From Burkholderiales bacterium RIFOXYD12_FULL_59_19 (GTDB lineage Bacteria > Pseudomonadota > Gammaproteobacteria > Burkholderiales > Burkholderiaceae_C), in the NCBI GenBank assembly GCA_001771065.1, contig MESQ01000081.1, forward strand, positions 1 through 34,391: 34,391 bases of DNA. Direction: 5' to 3'. Shown here in pieces: positions 7,151 through 14,629 of the stretch. The notes under the pieces are model-generated. The model was not told the DNA's origin. It did not search any database and saw nothing but the letters and a program-made list of their open reading frames with translations. The position numbers were made by a program, and so were the translations under genes. The number at the start of each line of letters is the position of its first letter. Position 1 is the first letter of the stretch.

Positions 7151-8200
7151 ATGAGTACCCACGAGAACTCTGCCGCTGCATCAACGGATGTTATACCAGA
7201 GGCGCTGCGCCGCGCCTACAACGACAACAACATCATTCCACTTTGGGAGAGTGTGCCGGCGGCCTTGTTCGGAAAACAGGTGGAGGAAGCTCAGGCTTGG
7301 CATTGGAAAACGATGGGTCCAATCATAAAGGCCACAAGTGAGATCAAGGCCGAGCACGTGCTGGACCGGCGGGTTCTGCTCATGACGAATCCCCGTCGCC
7401 TCCACGCTTGGGATGAAGCTGCGACAGGCCAGCTGGCGTTCGATTTTCAAATGCTGCTTCCTGGCGAGCGCGCCGCTGCGCATCGTCACCCGATGAACGC
7501 GCTGCGGTTCATAGTGGAATCAAGCGGTGGTGCCAAGACCATTGTTGACGGCAAAGACTGCGTGATGGAGCCGGGTGACCTAATCATCACGCCGGGGTGG
7601 TGCTGGCACGAACATGTTAGCGAGGGAAAAGATCCGGTCATCTGGCTGGATGTGCTGGATGTGCCGCTTCACAATGTACTGGGCACAACCGGGTTTCAAC
7701 CTGGCCCGACTCGCGACGTGCGGCCACAATTGCAGGATGGGGCTTTCGTCACCCCGGGCATCTTTCCGCGCCTGGATGGCAGCGACTTTGCAGGGCGTGG
7801 CTACTCACCGATGTACCGCTACGCATGGGCGGATGCTGTGCGTGCCCTGGAAGCCGCGCCCGTGGCGGCGGACGAGTCACGCCAGGTGCGCTACAGCAAT
7901 CCTCTCACCGGCGGTCCGTGCATGGATCTCCTCGATAGTACGTTGTTTCAGTTGGAGGTTGGCAAGGCGATGCGAAAGTACAAGAGTTCGGCCTCGACGG
8001 TGTGCTATGTAGTCGAAGGCCACGGCACGAGTCGCATTGGGGATAAGACCATCGAGTGGTCACCACGTGATGTCTTCACGGTGCCGGCTCACCTGTGGGC
8101 CAGTCACTTAGCCAAAGAGGGGCCGGCGCGCGTCTTCCAAGTTTCGAACAGTGGGCTTTATCGTCGGCTCGGCTACTTCAATGAAGCATTCGGGGAGTAA
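7151..8200 (+). CDS. Bicupin ring-cleavage dioxygenase (gentisate / 1-hydroxy-2-naphthoate type)
   Basis: A 349-residue two-cupin protein of the gentisate 1,2-dioxygenase superfamily, Fe(II) enzymes that cleave monohydroxylated or para-dihydroxylated aromatic acids. The first cupin has AAHRHPMNALRF (H111, H113, R119) and TPGWCWHEH (H153, H155), the family iron-binding and substrate regions. The second cupin has STVCYVVEGHGTSRIGDKTIEWSPRDVFTVPAHLWASH, retaining at least one His. Substrate could be gentisate, salicylate or 1-hydroxy-2-naphthoate. The neighbouring NahE/PhdJ-like aldolase favours a product that the aldolase accepts, as in 1-hydroxy-2-naphthoate breakdown. That is inference. The gene ends 46 bp from the convergent marR. 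Confidence 0.85.
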   Translation: MSTHENSAAASTDVIPEALRRAYNDNNIIPLWESVPAALFGKQVEEAQAWHWKTMGPIIKATSEIKAEHVLDRRVLLMTNPRRLHAWDEAATGQLAFDFQMLLPGERAAAHRHPMNALRFIVESSGGAKTIVDGKDCVMEPGDLIITPGWCWHEHVSEGKDPVIWLDVLDVPLHNVLGTTGFQPGPTRDVRPQLQDGAFVTPGIFPRLDGSDFAGRGYSPMYRYAWADAVRALEAAPVAADESRQVRYSNPLTGGPCMDLLDSTLFQLEVGKAMRKYKSSASTVCYVVEGHGTSRIGDKTIEWSPRDVFTVPAHLWASHLAKEGPARVFQVSNSGLYRRLGYFNEAFGE

Positions 8201-8246
8201 TGTTTTGAAGCGATGCCGTCGATCACGGGACGCTCATGTCAAAGAA

Positions 8247-8888
8247 TCAGGCCTTGCGCTTTTTGTTCGACGTGGTTTTTCCTGGTTCTGGAGTACGCGG
8301 AACGCGCTTGACGGCGACCCGCTTCCTCTCCCCGCCTTCCCTTGCCTCGTCCAGCAGATTCAGCGCTTCTGGTTGCTTCTTGGCCGTGGCGTTGAGCTCG
8401 AACTTTGCAATCGCATCGGCTGCACTACTGCGCACTGTCCGCAGCATTACTTTCAGCAGCAGCTCCTCGGCTTGCGAGAGTCTTCCCAAAAGGACCGAGT
8501 TTGCCTCTGTGGCGATGCGCAGGAGCGGCGTCTTAATCGTGTTCGCGTACTCAGTGATGTAGATGCGCAGCTTGCGCCGGTCGACTGTGTCACGCTCGAA
8601 TCGGACAAGGCCCTCTCGCTCCATCACGCGCAGGATTTCGAGGGTCGATGGCTGCGTCATGCCGAGTCGGTTGGCCAATTCGCGCTGGGTCAAGCCGTCG
8701 TTCTCCCAGAGCGCACGAAGTACAAACCAGCTGCCTCCGCGGATGCCGTGTTGAGCGATGGGGCCGTAAAGCAATCGCTTGACGTGGCGCGCAGTGTCGG
8801 AAATGAGAAAGCCAATGCTTCCGTCCAAGTCCAAATCCAAAACACGATCAGGTTGGGGCAGATTACTCGGGGTGAATTTCTTATTCAT
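8247..8888 (-). CDS. MarR-family transcriptional regulator
   Basis: A winged helix-turn-helix protein. The frame is open from a TTG at 8945, but ATGs at 8909 and 8888 are likelier starts because the promoter hexamers overlap the region above 8917. The MarR core is clear: GPIAQHGIRGGSWFVLRALWENDGLTQRELANRLGMTQPSTLEILRVMEREGLVRFERDTVDRRKLRIYIT, where Q-T-EL-x4-M--P-T is the recognition helix and DRRK the wing. A long basic C-terminal tail (EGGERKRVAVKRVPRTPEPG...) is unusual for the family. It is the only recognisable DNA-binding regulator here and lies divergent from the decarboxylase-like gene, so it may control the cluster, sensing a phenolic or CoA ligand. Confidence 0.88.
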   Translation of the reverse strand: MNKKFTPSNLPQPDRVLDLDLDGSIGFLISDTARHVKRLLYGPIAQHGIRGGSWFVLRALWENDGLTQRELANRLGMTQPSTLEILRVMEREGLVRFERDTVDRRKLRIYITEYANTIKTPLLRIATEANSVLLGRLSQAEELLLKVMLRTVRSSAADAIAKFELNATAKKQPEALNLLDEAREGGERKRVAVKRVPRTPEPGKTTSNKKRKA

Positions 8889-8916
8889 TCGTGGTGGGTT
8901 CGTTTGCATGGCCGAA

Positions 8917-8945
8917 ATCTTGACAGTCGAATCATACGGTGTCAA
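8917..8945 (-). promoter_or_regulatory. Predicted marR promoter
   Basis: On the minus strand a perfect -35 TTGACA (8945-8940) is followed after 17 bp by CAAGAT (8922-8917) as a weak -10. It implies transcription starts near 8910, which favours the ATG at 8888 as the translation start. Confidence 0.45.
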
Positions 8946-8950
8946 GCAAT

Positions 8951-8960
8951 TAGGAACCAG
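8951..8960. promoter_or_regulatory. TAGGAACCTA-like motif next to the marR promoter
   Basis: TAGGAACCAG sits 5 bp upstream of the marR -35 hexamer, between marR and the divergent decarboxylase-like gene, where an autoregulatory operator is expected. It matches the motif at 10138-10147 in 8 of 10 positions. Confidence 0.4.
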
Positions 8961-9034
8961 ATGGACTTAACTCCACGTCGTGGCCGCCAATTTCCCACTT
9001 TTGGTAAAGCATTACATAGTACCCCCGGGCCGCG

Positions 9035-9047
9035 TTGAGCCACTCAA
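9035..9047. promoter_or_regulatory. Short dyad TTGAG-CCA-CTCAA upstream of the decarboxylase-like gene
   Basis: The half-sites equal those in operator site 1 (TTGAG/CTCAA), but the spacer is 3 bp instead of 6. It lies 25 bp before the 9073 start. It may be a degenerate operator or chance. Confidence 0.25.
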
Positions 9048-9072
9048 TAAATTACATACAAACATTATTACC

Positions 9073-10062
9073 ATGAAGCTCCCCCTTACTATTGCTTGCT
9101 GGAACTACGATCGTACCCGTGCCTTGTTCGATGGACGTGTGTCCGTGGAGGGTTGTGAGCCCAACTACCTCGACCTACCAGTCGAAGAAACCTTTTTCCG
9201 TGCGTTGCACGCCCAGGAATTCGACGTTGCAGAGTTGTCTTTAAGTAGCTATACGATGTTGCGTTCCCGAGGTGAATCACCGTACACCGCGATACCGGTC
9301 TTTCTGTCGCGTATGTTCCGCCACTCGGCGATCTACATCCACGCTGACAGTGGCATACGGACCCCGCGGGATCTGGTTGGCCGGAGAGTCGGCGTTCCTG
9401 AATACCAGTTGACTGCACCTGTGTGGGTGCGCGGTATTCTTGGCGATGAGTATGGTGTGTCACCCACCGACTTGCACTGGATTACAGGAGGCGTCGAGCA
9501 GCCGGGACGGCAGGAAAAGGTGCCACTGCGCCTTCCACCGGAAGTTCGCATCGAGAAAATTGGCAGCGATGACACTCTCAACCAGGCCCTTCTTGAACGA
9601 CGGATTGATGCGCTGATTGCACCGCGTGCCCCCAGCTCATTTGCCCAAGGCAGTCCCGCAGTGCGTCGACTGTTTCCTGAATTTAAAAGCGTAGAGAAAG
9701 CGTATTACCAGAAGGTAGGCATTTTTCCCATTATGCATGTGGTGGGTATTCGGAATGAGTTGCTGCAGCAGCATCCTTGGCTTGCGTCGAGTCTGCTTAA
9801 GGCGTTTACGAAAGCCAAGGACATCGCGGTGCATGAGCTAAGTGACGTAACTGCACTGAAGGCCACACTCCCTTGGTTGGCGAGCGAATACGCCGATTCC
9901 GTTGCCACCATGGGGAAGGACTATTGGAGCTATGGAGTGAAGGGCAACGAGGCGACTTTGAATGCGTTCCTGGGCTATCACCATTCTCAAGGTCTATCTG
10001 CGAGGCGGCTGGAGTTAACTGACCTTTTTGCTCCGTCGACGTTTGCACAAGTGCTTGTTTAA
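9073..10062 (+). CDS. 4,5-dihydroxyphthalate decarboxylase-like protein
   Basis: A 329-residue protein. I start at ATG 9073 rather than 8980, because MKLPLTIACWNYDRTRALFDGRVSVEGCEPNYLDL is the family N-terminus and gives the usual length of about 330. The family has a periplasmic-binding-protein-like fold (related to NMT1/SsuA) without a signal peptide. Its characterised member converts 4,5-dihydroxyphthalate to protocatechuate. Further features are FHSAIYIHADSGI-type residues (RHSAIYIHADSGIRTPRDLVGRRVGVPEYQLTA) and a C-terminal HHSQGLSARRLELTDLFAPST. Homologues with other or unknown decarboxylation substrates are common, so the exact reaction is uncertain. It is divergent from marR and sits alone before a 297-bp gap. 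Confidence 0.78.
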   Translation: MKLPLTIACWNYDRTRALFDGRVSVEGCEPNYLDLPVEETFFRALHAQEFDVAELSLSSYTMLRSRGESPYTAIPVFLSRMFRHSAIYIHADSGIRTPRDLVGRRVGVPEYQLTAPVWVRGILGDEYGVSPTDLHWITGGVEQPGRQEKVPLRLPPEVRIEKIGSDDTLNQALLERRIDALIAPRAPSSFAQGSPAVRRLFPEFKSVEKAYYQKVGIFPIMHVVGIRNELLQQHPWLASSLLKAFTKAKDIAVHELSDVTALKATLPWLASEYADSVATMGKDYWSYGVKGNEATLNAFLGYHHSQGLSARRLELTDLFAPSTFAQVLV

Positions 10063-10137
10063 CGCAATAGAGTCCATTGCACTCGAATTTTCCAATCCTA
10101 TAGGTTGTCGACTTCGAAAATCTAGGGTAAATACGCA

Positions 10138-10147
10138 TAGGAACCTA
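10138..10147. promoter_or_regulatory. TAGGAACCTA motif upstream of the DUF1302 gene
   Basis: TAGG-AA-CCTA is a perfect 4+4 inverted repeat in the 297-bp gap before the gene at 10360. A second CCTATAGG dyad lies at 10097-10104. Related motifs are at 6016 and 8951. It could be a regulator-binding site shared by these units. Confidence 0.45.
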
Positions 10148-10359
10148 ATGAATATTGTGAAAAAATGCAAATACGTAATAGCGGTTCTTTGCTGATATTT
10201 TTTTTGGGGCCGTGTTGTTTTTCTGGAAGAAAGACTAATGGAAATTTTCGATCGTTGGCACGAGGATCGAATTGAGGTCGTTCGTGCTGCTGGATCTATT
10301 CTGTGATGCGGAATAACTTTGGGAAACATCTTTAGATAGTTATAACGAGGAGATAAATA

Positions 10360-12036
10360 GTGAAGAAAACTTCTTTGAAGTACAAGCGGCTGGAGCTATG
10401 TGCAGTGGTCCGAGGTATCGCAGTGCTTGGTGGGTTGTCGGTCGCGGCCACCTCTAGCATGGCCTTTCAATTCGAGACGGACAATCCAGACGTGAGTGCT
10501 CGATGGGACAACACCATCAAGTACAGCGCTGCGCAGCGTCTTAACGACCCGTCACCTGCTTTGACTGCGAATGTAAACAACGACGATGGCAACCGGAATT
10601 TCAGCAGGGGGCTTATTTCCAGTCGCTTTGACTTGCTGTCGGAGTTTGATGTTGTCTACAAGAAGAACATCGGCATGCGGATCAGCGCAGCGGCGTGGAG
10701 CGATTCTGTTTACAACAATCCTAACTTTAACCCCGGCCTTTTGGGGGGCGCAGTCCCGAACCAAACTTCAGTTGCATACAACCAATTCACTGACGCCACT
10801 CGAAATGTCCATGGAACTGGCAGTGAGTTGTTGGATGCGTTCGTGTTTGGCAAATTTGATTTAGGAGGGCGAGGTGCCACGGTACGTGTCGGACGACATT
10901 CTGTGCTGTGGGGTGAGAGCCTGTTTCTAGGTGGAAACGCTATCGCCGGTGCCATGATGCCGGTGGATGTAGTCAAACTGCTTTCTGTACCTGGTACTCA
11001 GTTCAAGGAAGCGATTCGTCCAGTTCCAATGGTTTCGGGGCAGATTCTGATCAACTCGAACGTCTCTGTCGGGGCCTATTTGCAGACTACTTCATCCAAG
11101 AGTCGAACGCCTGCTGTGGGTAGCTATTTCTCAAGCGCTGACGTCGCGGTGGATGGTGCTGAGAACATGTGGGTTGGACCCGGTGTGTCTGTCCCTCGGC
11201 TGGCAGATATGAATGCCAGAGATTCCGGACAGGGCGGTTTGCAGCTGAAAGTGCGGGGGGATGAAGTGGACTTTGGCTTCTATGCGATTCAGTTCCATAG
11301 CAAAACACCGCAACTGGTGCCGACGATTGGAATGACTCCGGGTGGTCCTGCACCGGTGGGCTATTACCTCGCCTATCACGAAAATGTTAAAGCTATTGGT
11401 GCCAGCGTCAGTAAGACCTTTGGGGATTACAACGTGGCAGCTGAACTCTCTTTTCGCGATAACCAAGACCTGGCTAGCACACGAGGTTCCGACGTGAGTT
11501 CATTCACGTCGGCATCTGCCACCAACAACTCATCCAATCCTGCATATGCGGTTGGTCGAACTACCCACCTGAACGTCTCTTTCATAGGCAATGTGCCTAG
11601 CACTCCGCTCTGGAAAGAAGCCACGATTGCTGGCGAGATCGCTTGGAATCGTGTATTGAAGATAACCAAAAATGCGCAAGCTGCAGATCCGAACGGAACT
11701 AGGGATGGCATTGCGCTGCGTGCTGTCATTGAGCCTATGTATCGGCAAGTACTGCCCGGGGTCGACATGAGTGTACCGATCGGTATTGGGTACGCCCCTC
11801 GGGGGTCGAGACCCCTCGTAATGAATCCGAGTGCATGGATTCCTGAGGGTGGTGGTGACATCAGCGTCGGGCTGAATGCTACTTACCGAGATGCCTGGCG
11901 ATTCCGCGTGAACTACACCCATTATTTCGGTGATGGTCGTTCATTCAATGAGATGCCTCCTTCCAACTCATACAGCTGGGGGCAAACCCTCAAGGATCGA
12001 GATTTCATCTCGATCTTGGCTAGTTACTCATTCTGA
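10360..12036 (+). CDS. DUF1302 outer-membrane-type protein
   Basis: A 558-residue protein beginning at GTG with a GAGGAG ribosome site. An N-terminal signal peptide is evident: basic KYKRLE region, hydrophobic core, cleavage near SMAFQFE. The body shows DUF1302 features: FQFETDNPDVSARWDNTIKYS, GLISSRFDLLSEFDVVY, VRVGRHSVLWGESLFLGG and PVPMVSGQI. Alternating hydrophobic strands and a C-terminal aromatic (LASYSF) indicate a beta-barrel assembled in the outer membrane. Family members occur with DUF1329 and MMPL genes in degraders of steroids, terpenes and aromatics and are thought to help uptake or export of hydrophobic substrates. The stop is followed within 12 bp by the DUF1329 start, so the two are cotranscribed. 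Confidence 0.85.
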   Translation: MKKTSLKYKRLELCAVVRGIAVLGGLSVAATSSMAFQFETDNPDVSARWDNTIKYSAAQRLNDPSPALTANVNNDDGNRNFSRGLISSRFDLLSEFDVVYKKNIGMRISAAAWSDSVYNNPNFNPGLLGGAVPNQTSVAYNQFTDATRNVHGTGSELLDAFVFGKFDLGGRGATVRVGRHSVLWGESLFLGGNAIAGAMMPVDVVKLLSVPGTQFKEAIRPVPMVSGQILINSNVSVGAYLQTTSSKSRTPAVGSYFSSADVAVDGAENMWVGPGVSVPRLADMNARDSGQGGLQLKVRGDEVDFGFYAIQFHSKTPQLVPTIGMTPGGPAPVGYYLAYHENVKAIGASVSKTFGDYNVAAELSFRDNQDLASTRGSDVSSFTSASATNNSSNPAYAVGRTTHLNVSFIGNVPSTPLWKEATIAGEIAWNRVLKITKNAQAADPNGTRDGIALRAVIEPMYRQVLPGVDMSVPIGIGYAPRGSRPLVMNPSAWIPEGGGDISVGLNATYRDAWRFRVNYTHYFGDGRSFNEMPPSNSYSWGQTLKDRDFISILASYSF

Positions 12037-12048
12037 TTGGAGAAAACA

Positions 12049-13410
12049 GTGAAATCGATCGTTAAACCATTTTCGACATACTTGGCTTCAGCACTATTCG
12101 CTGGCACAGTCATGGCCGCCGTTTCTGTTGATGAGGCTGCCAAGCTGAAATCCACCTTGACCCCAGTAGGGGCTGAAAAAGCTGGGAATAAGGATGGAAC
12201 AATTCCGGCTTGGACGGGTGGCCTCACTACGTCTCCCTCAGGTTTCAAAAACGGGGGTCGTCGCCCAGACCCTTTTGCAACTGACGTACTCATGTACAGC
12301 ATCACTCCTAAGAACTTGGCGCAACATGCCGACAAGTTGACGGATGGAACCAAGGCGATGTTGGAGAAATACCCTGAGACATTCAGGGTCGATGTGTATC
12401 CCACAAGGCGCACATTTGCCGCACCGCAATGGTTCTATGAAAAAACATTTAAAAATGCGACTCTCTCAAAGACGGTTGAAGGTGGCGCAGGCCCGCGTGC
12501 CGAGGTTGCCCCAGGTGGCGTTCCCTTTCCCATTCCGAAGAATGGCGTTGAGGTAATGCTGAATCATCAGCGAGCCTGGGCGCCGGAAAATATGCACGAG
12601 GTGGCGAAAAACTTCACTGTGTCGTCCAATGGCCAGTCGGTCATGGTTTCCCACTACGAAAATTATTTCAGCCGTCCCTTCAATGGTCAGGACTTCGATC
12701 CTTCTGAAGGCCAATGGCGGATGAAGGTTCGCACTACTAACCTCGGACCGGCAATCCGAGCCGGCGAGTCGATCATTTCACACTTCAATGACGACGAATC
12801 CAAGACACAAACATGGATCTATTTGACGGGGCAGCGGCGAGTACGCAAACTACCAAATAGTTGCTGCGACACGCCGACACCATTTTCCGCTGGAATTATC
12901 AGTTTCGACGAACTCGGAACATTCTTAGGAGACATGAGCCGATTCGACTGGAAGCTACTCGGCAAGAAGGAAGTTGTCGTTCCCTATAACAGCAATCGCA
13001 CGATGGTTCCGCCGAAGACGGCCGATGTCATCAAGGGTCGCCACCTCAATCCTGATCATGTGCGTTGGGAGTTACATCGAGTCTGGGTCGTAGAAGCGAC
13101 TCTGAAGGAAGGGAAGCGGCACACATCCGCGAGGAGCCGTTACTACATCGATGAAGACTCTTGGATGGCTATATTGGGTGATCGCTGGGATGCCAAGGGG
13201 ACATTAGCCAGAGTAGTCTATTCGATTCCTATCGTGATGCCTGACGTACCTGCCGTGTTCCGTAGCAGCTTTGGTGTCTACGATCTTGTCAATGGCACTT
13301 CCTATATCGGCAGTCTCTACAACGAAGAGTCAGAGCAGATGCGCATTGATAAACCCTTTTCGGCATCAACATTCTCGCCAGAAGCAATGGCCGGTGAGGG
13401 TATTCGCTAA
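12049..13410 (+). CDS. DUF1329 periplasmic/outer-membrane protein
   Basis: A 453-residue protein. I choose GTG 12049, because GGAG lies 7 bp upstream and it gives a clean signal peptide (VKSIVKPFSTYLASALFAGTVMAAVS). The frame is also open from a TTG at 12037. DUF1329 features are the N-terminal DEAAKLKSTLTPVGAEKAGNKDGTIPAWTGGL, the TWIYLTGQRRVRKLPNSCCDTPTPFSAGI segment, and RYYIDEDSWMAILGDRWDAKG. The fold is LolA/LolB-like, suggesting binding of lipidic molecules in the periplasm. It always travels with DUF1302 in such clusters. Together they may ferry hydrophobic compounds between the MMPL transporter and the outer membrane, which is inference. Confidence 0.85.
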   Translation: MKSIVKPFSTYLASALFAGTVMAAVSVDEAAKLKSTLTPVGAEKAGNKDGTIPAWTGGLTTSPSGFKNGGRRPDPFATDVLMYSITPKNLAQHADKLTDGTKAMLEKYPETFRVDVYPTRRTFAAPQWFYEKTFKNATLSKTVEGGAGPRAEVAPGGVPFPIPKNGVEVMLNHQRAWAPENMHEVAKNFTVSSNGQSVMVSHYENYFSRPFNGQDFDPSEGQWRMKVRTTNLGPAIRAGESIISHFNDDESKTQTWIYLTGQRRVRKLPNSCCDTPTPFSAGIISFDELGTFLGDMSRFDWKLLGKKEVVVPYNSNRTMVPPKTADVIKGRHLNPDHVRWELHRVWVVEATLKEGKRHTSARSRYYIDEDSWMAILGDRWDAKGTLARVVYSIPIVMPDVPAVFRSSFGVYDLVNGTSYIGSLYNEESEQMRIDKPFSASTFSPEAMAGEGIR

Positions 13411-13525
13411 TTTGCATTGAGGAAACATGACGTCGCGATGGAGCGGCCTACGGGTTGGTTCATCGTTTTCGTTTTGGGACGAACGGTGCCGAATTGAATT
13501 TGATGTTGGATGAAGAATTTATGAG

Positions 13526-14629
13526 ATGCCAGTGATTCTGATGAACAAAGATAGTCAAGAAGGTATTGACGTCGTGCGGCGCCTCAGCCTGCACCTTTTA
13601 GCTACCGGTCCGCTGGCGTGCGGGGGGGCCGTCTGGTCGGCCCCCTTGGCCGATGCCCTGAGCCGTCCCGCGCTCGTTGCACCGCACGTGCTGGGCGCGG
13701 TATTGCTTGGTGTTGCCAAGTCTGGAAAACGCACTGTCGTGGTCGGCGAACGAGGCGTCGTTCTGTTCTCCGATGATGCCGGTGAACATTGGCATCAGGC
13801 AAGTGTGCCCGTGAGTACCACGCTGACAGCTGTGACCTTTGTTGACGAGAAGTTCGGATGGGCCACAGGACACGGGGGCGTTGTGCTCTCTAGCTCTGAT
13901 GGTGGGGGAACTTGGAAGCTTCAGCTCGACGGTAATAAAGCCGCGAGTTTGGCACTTGCAGGAGCTTCGGCGACTTCAACGAACAACAGCGCTAGCAGCG
14001 CCCTCTTGAAAGACGCGCAACGTTTGGTTTCGGACGGTCCGGACAAACCATTTTTGGCTGTCCACTTTTGGAACCGAAAGGAAGGCTTGGTGGTCGGGGC
14101 GTACGGACTTATTTTTGCCACTGCTGATGGTGGTGAAACCTGGTCGCCATGGATGGCCCGCCTAGAGAATCCGAAAGCTTTGCACCTTAACGCACTGGCT
14201 GTGCAAGGGGAGAACATTCTGGCTGCCGGAGAGCAAGGACTTCTATTACGCTCAATCGACGCAGGAAAGACCTTTACCCGCCTGACCTCGCCTTACCACG
14301 GCAGCTGGTTCGCGGTCTGTGCCATGCCAAATGGCAAGTGGTTGCTGGCCGGATTGAGGGGAAATATTTACATCCTTGGCACTGACGGTTTCAGCCAGGG
14401 TAAGGTGCCATTTCCCGTAACCATTGGCAGCCTCTCACTGATGCAAGACGGCAGCGTGCTCGGCCTCAACCAGGCAGGACAGGGGTTGATCAGTCGTGAC
14501 TCTGGAGTCACATGGAAACCGGTGTTCTGGCCGCCAGGCCCGCCGCTGACTGCCGTCGTCGAACTTCAGGGTCATCGTCTACTTGCCAGTAGCCTGCGCG
14601 GTGTTCGTGAACTTCCTTTTCCTAAGTGA
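13526..14629 (+). CDS. YCF48/BNR-repeat beta-propeller protein
   Basis: A 367-residue protein with a hydrophobic, signal-like N-terminus (RRLSLHLLATGPLACGG followed by AVWSAPLA). At least four repeated blades carry the D-G-TW / DAGE-W signature: FSDDAGEHWHQ, SSSDGGGTWKL, ATADGGETWSPW, RSIDAGKTFTRL and ISRDSGVTWKPV. This resembles the photosystem II assembly factor YCF48/Hcf136. In heterotrophs such propellers accompany DUF1302-DUF1329-MMPL genes and probably act as a periplasmic partner of the transporter. The preceding 115 bp hold no convincing gene. The stop overlaps the GTG of the MMPL gene (GTGA). Confidence 0.83.
   Translation: MPVILMNKDSQEGIDVVRRLSLHLLATGPLACGGAVWSAPLADALSRPALVAPHVLGAVLLGVAKSGKRTVVVGERGVVLFSDDAGEHWHQASVPVSTTLTAVTFVDEKFGWATGHGGVVLSSSDGGGTWKLQLDGNKAASLALAGASATSTNNSASSALLKDAQRLVSDGPDKPFLAVHFWNRKEGLVVGAYGLIFATADGGETWSPWMARLENPKALHLNALAVQGENILAAGEQGLLLRSIDAGKTFTRLTSPYHGSWFAVCAMPNGKWLLAGLRGNIYILGTDGFSQGKVPFPVTIGSLSLMQDGSVLGLNQAGQGLISRDSGVTWKPVFWPPGPPLTAVVELQGHRLLASSLRGVRELPFPK

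Noticed and set aside
8151..9038. Long plus-strand frame of 295 codons opposite marR
   Set aside because: It is the antisense shadow of a clear MarR-family gene on the minus strand; its translation lacks any family motif.
9035..9047. TTGAG-CCA-CTCAA as a fourth copy of the 20-bp operator
   Set aside because: The half-sites match site 1, but the 3-bp instead of 6-bp spacer would rotate the two halves relative to each other, so I did not count it as an equivalent site.
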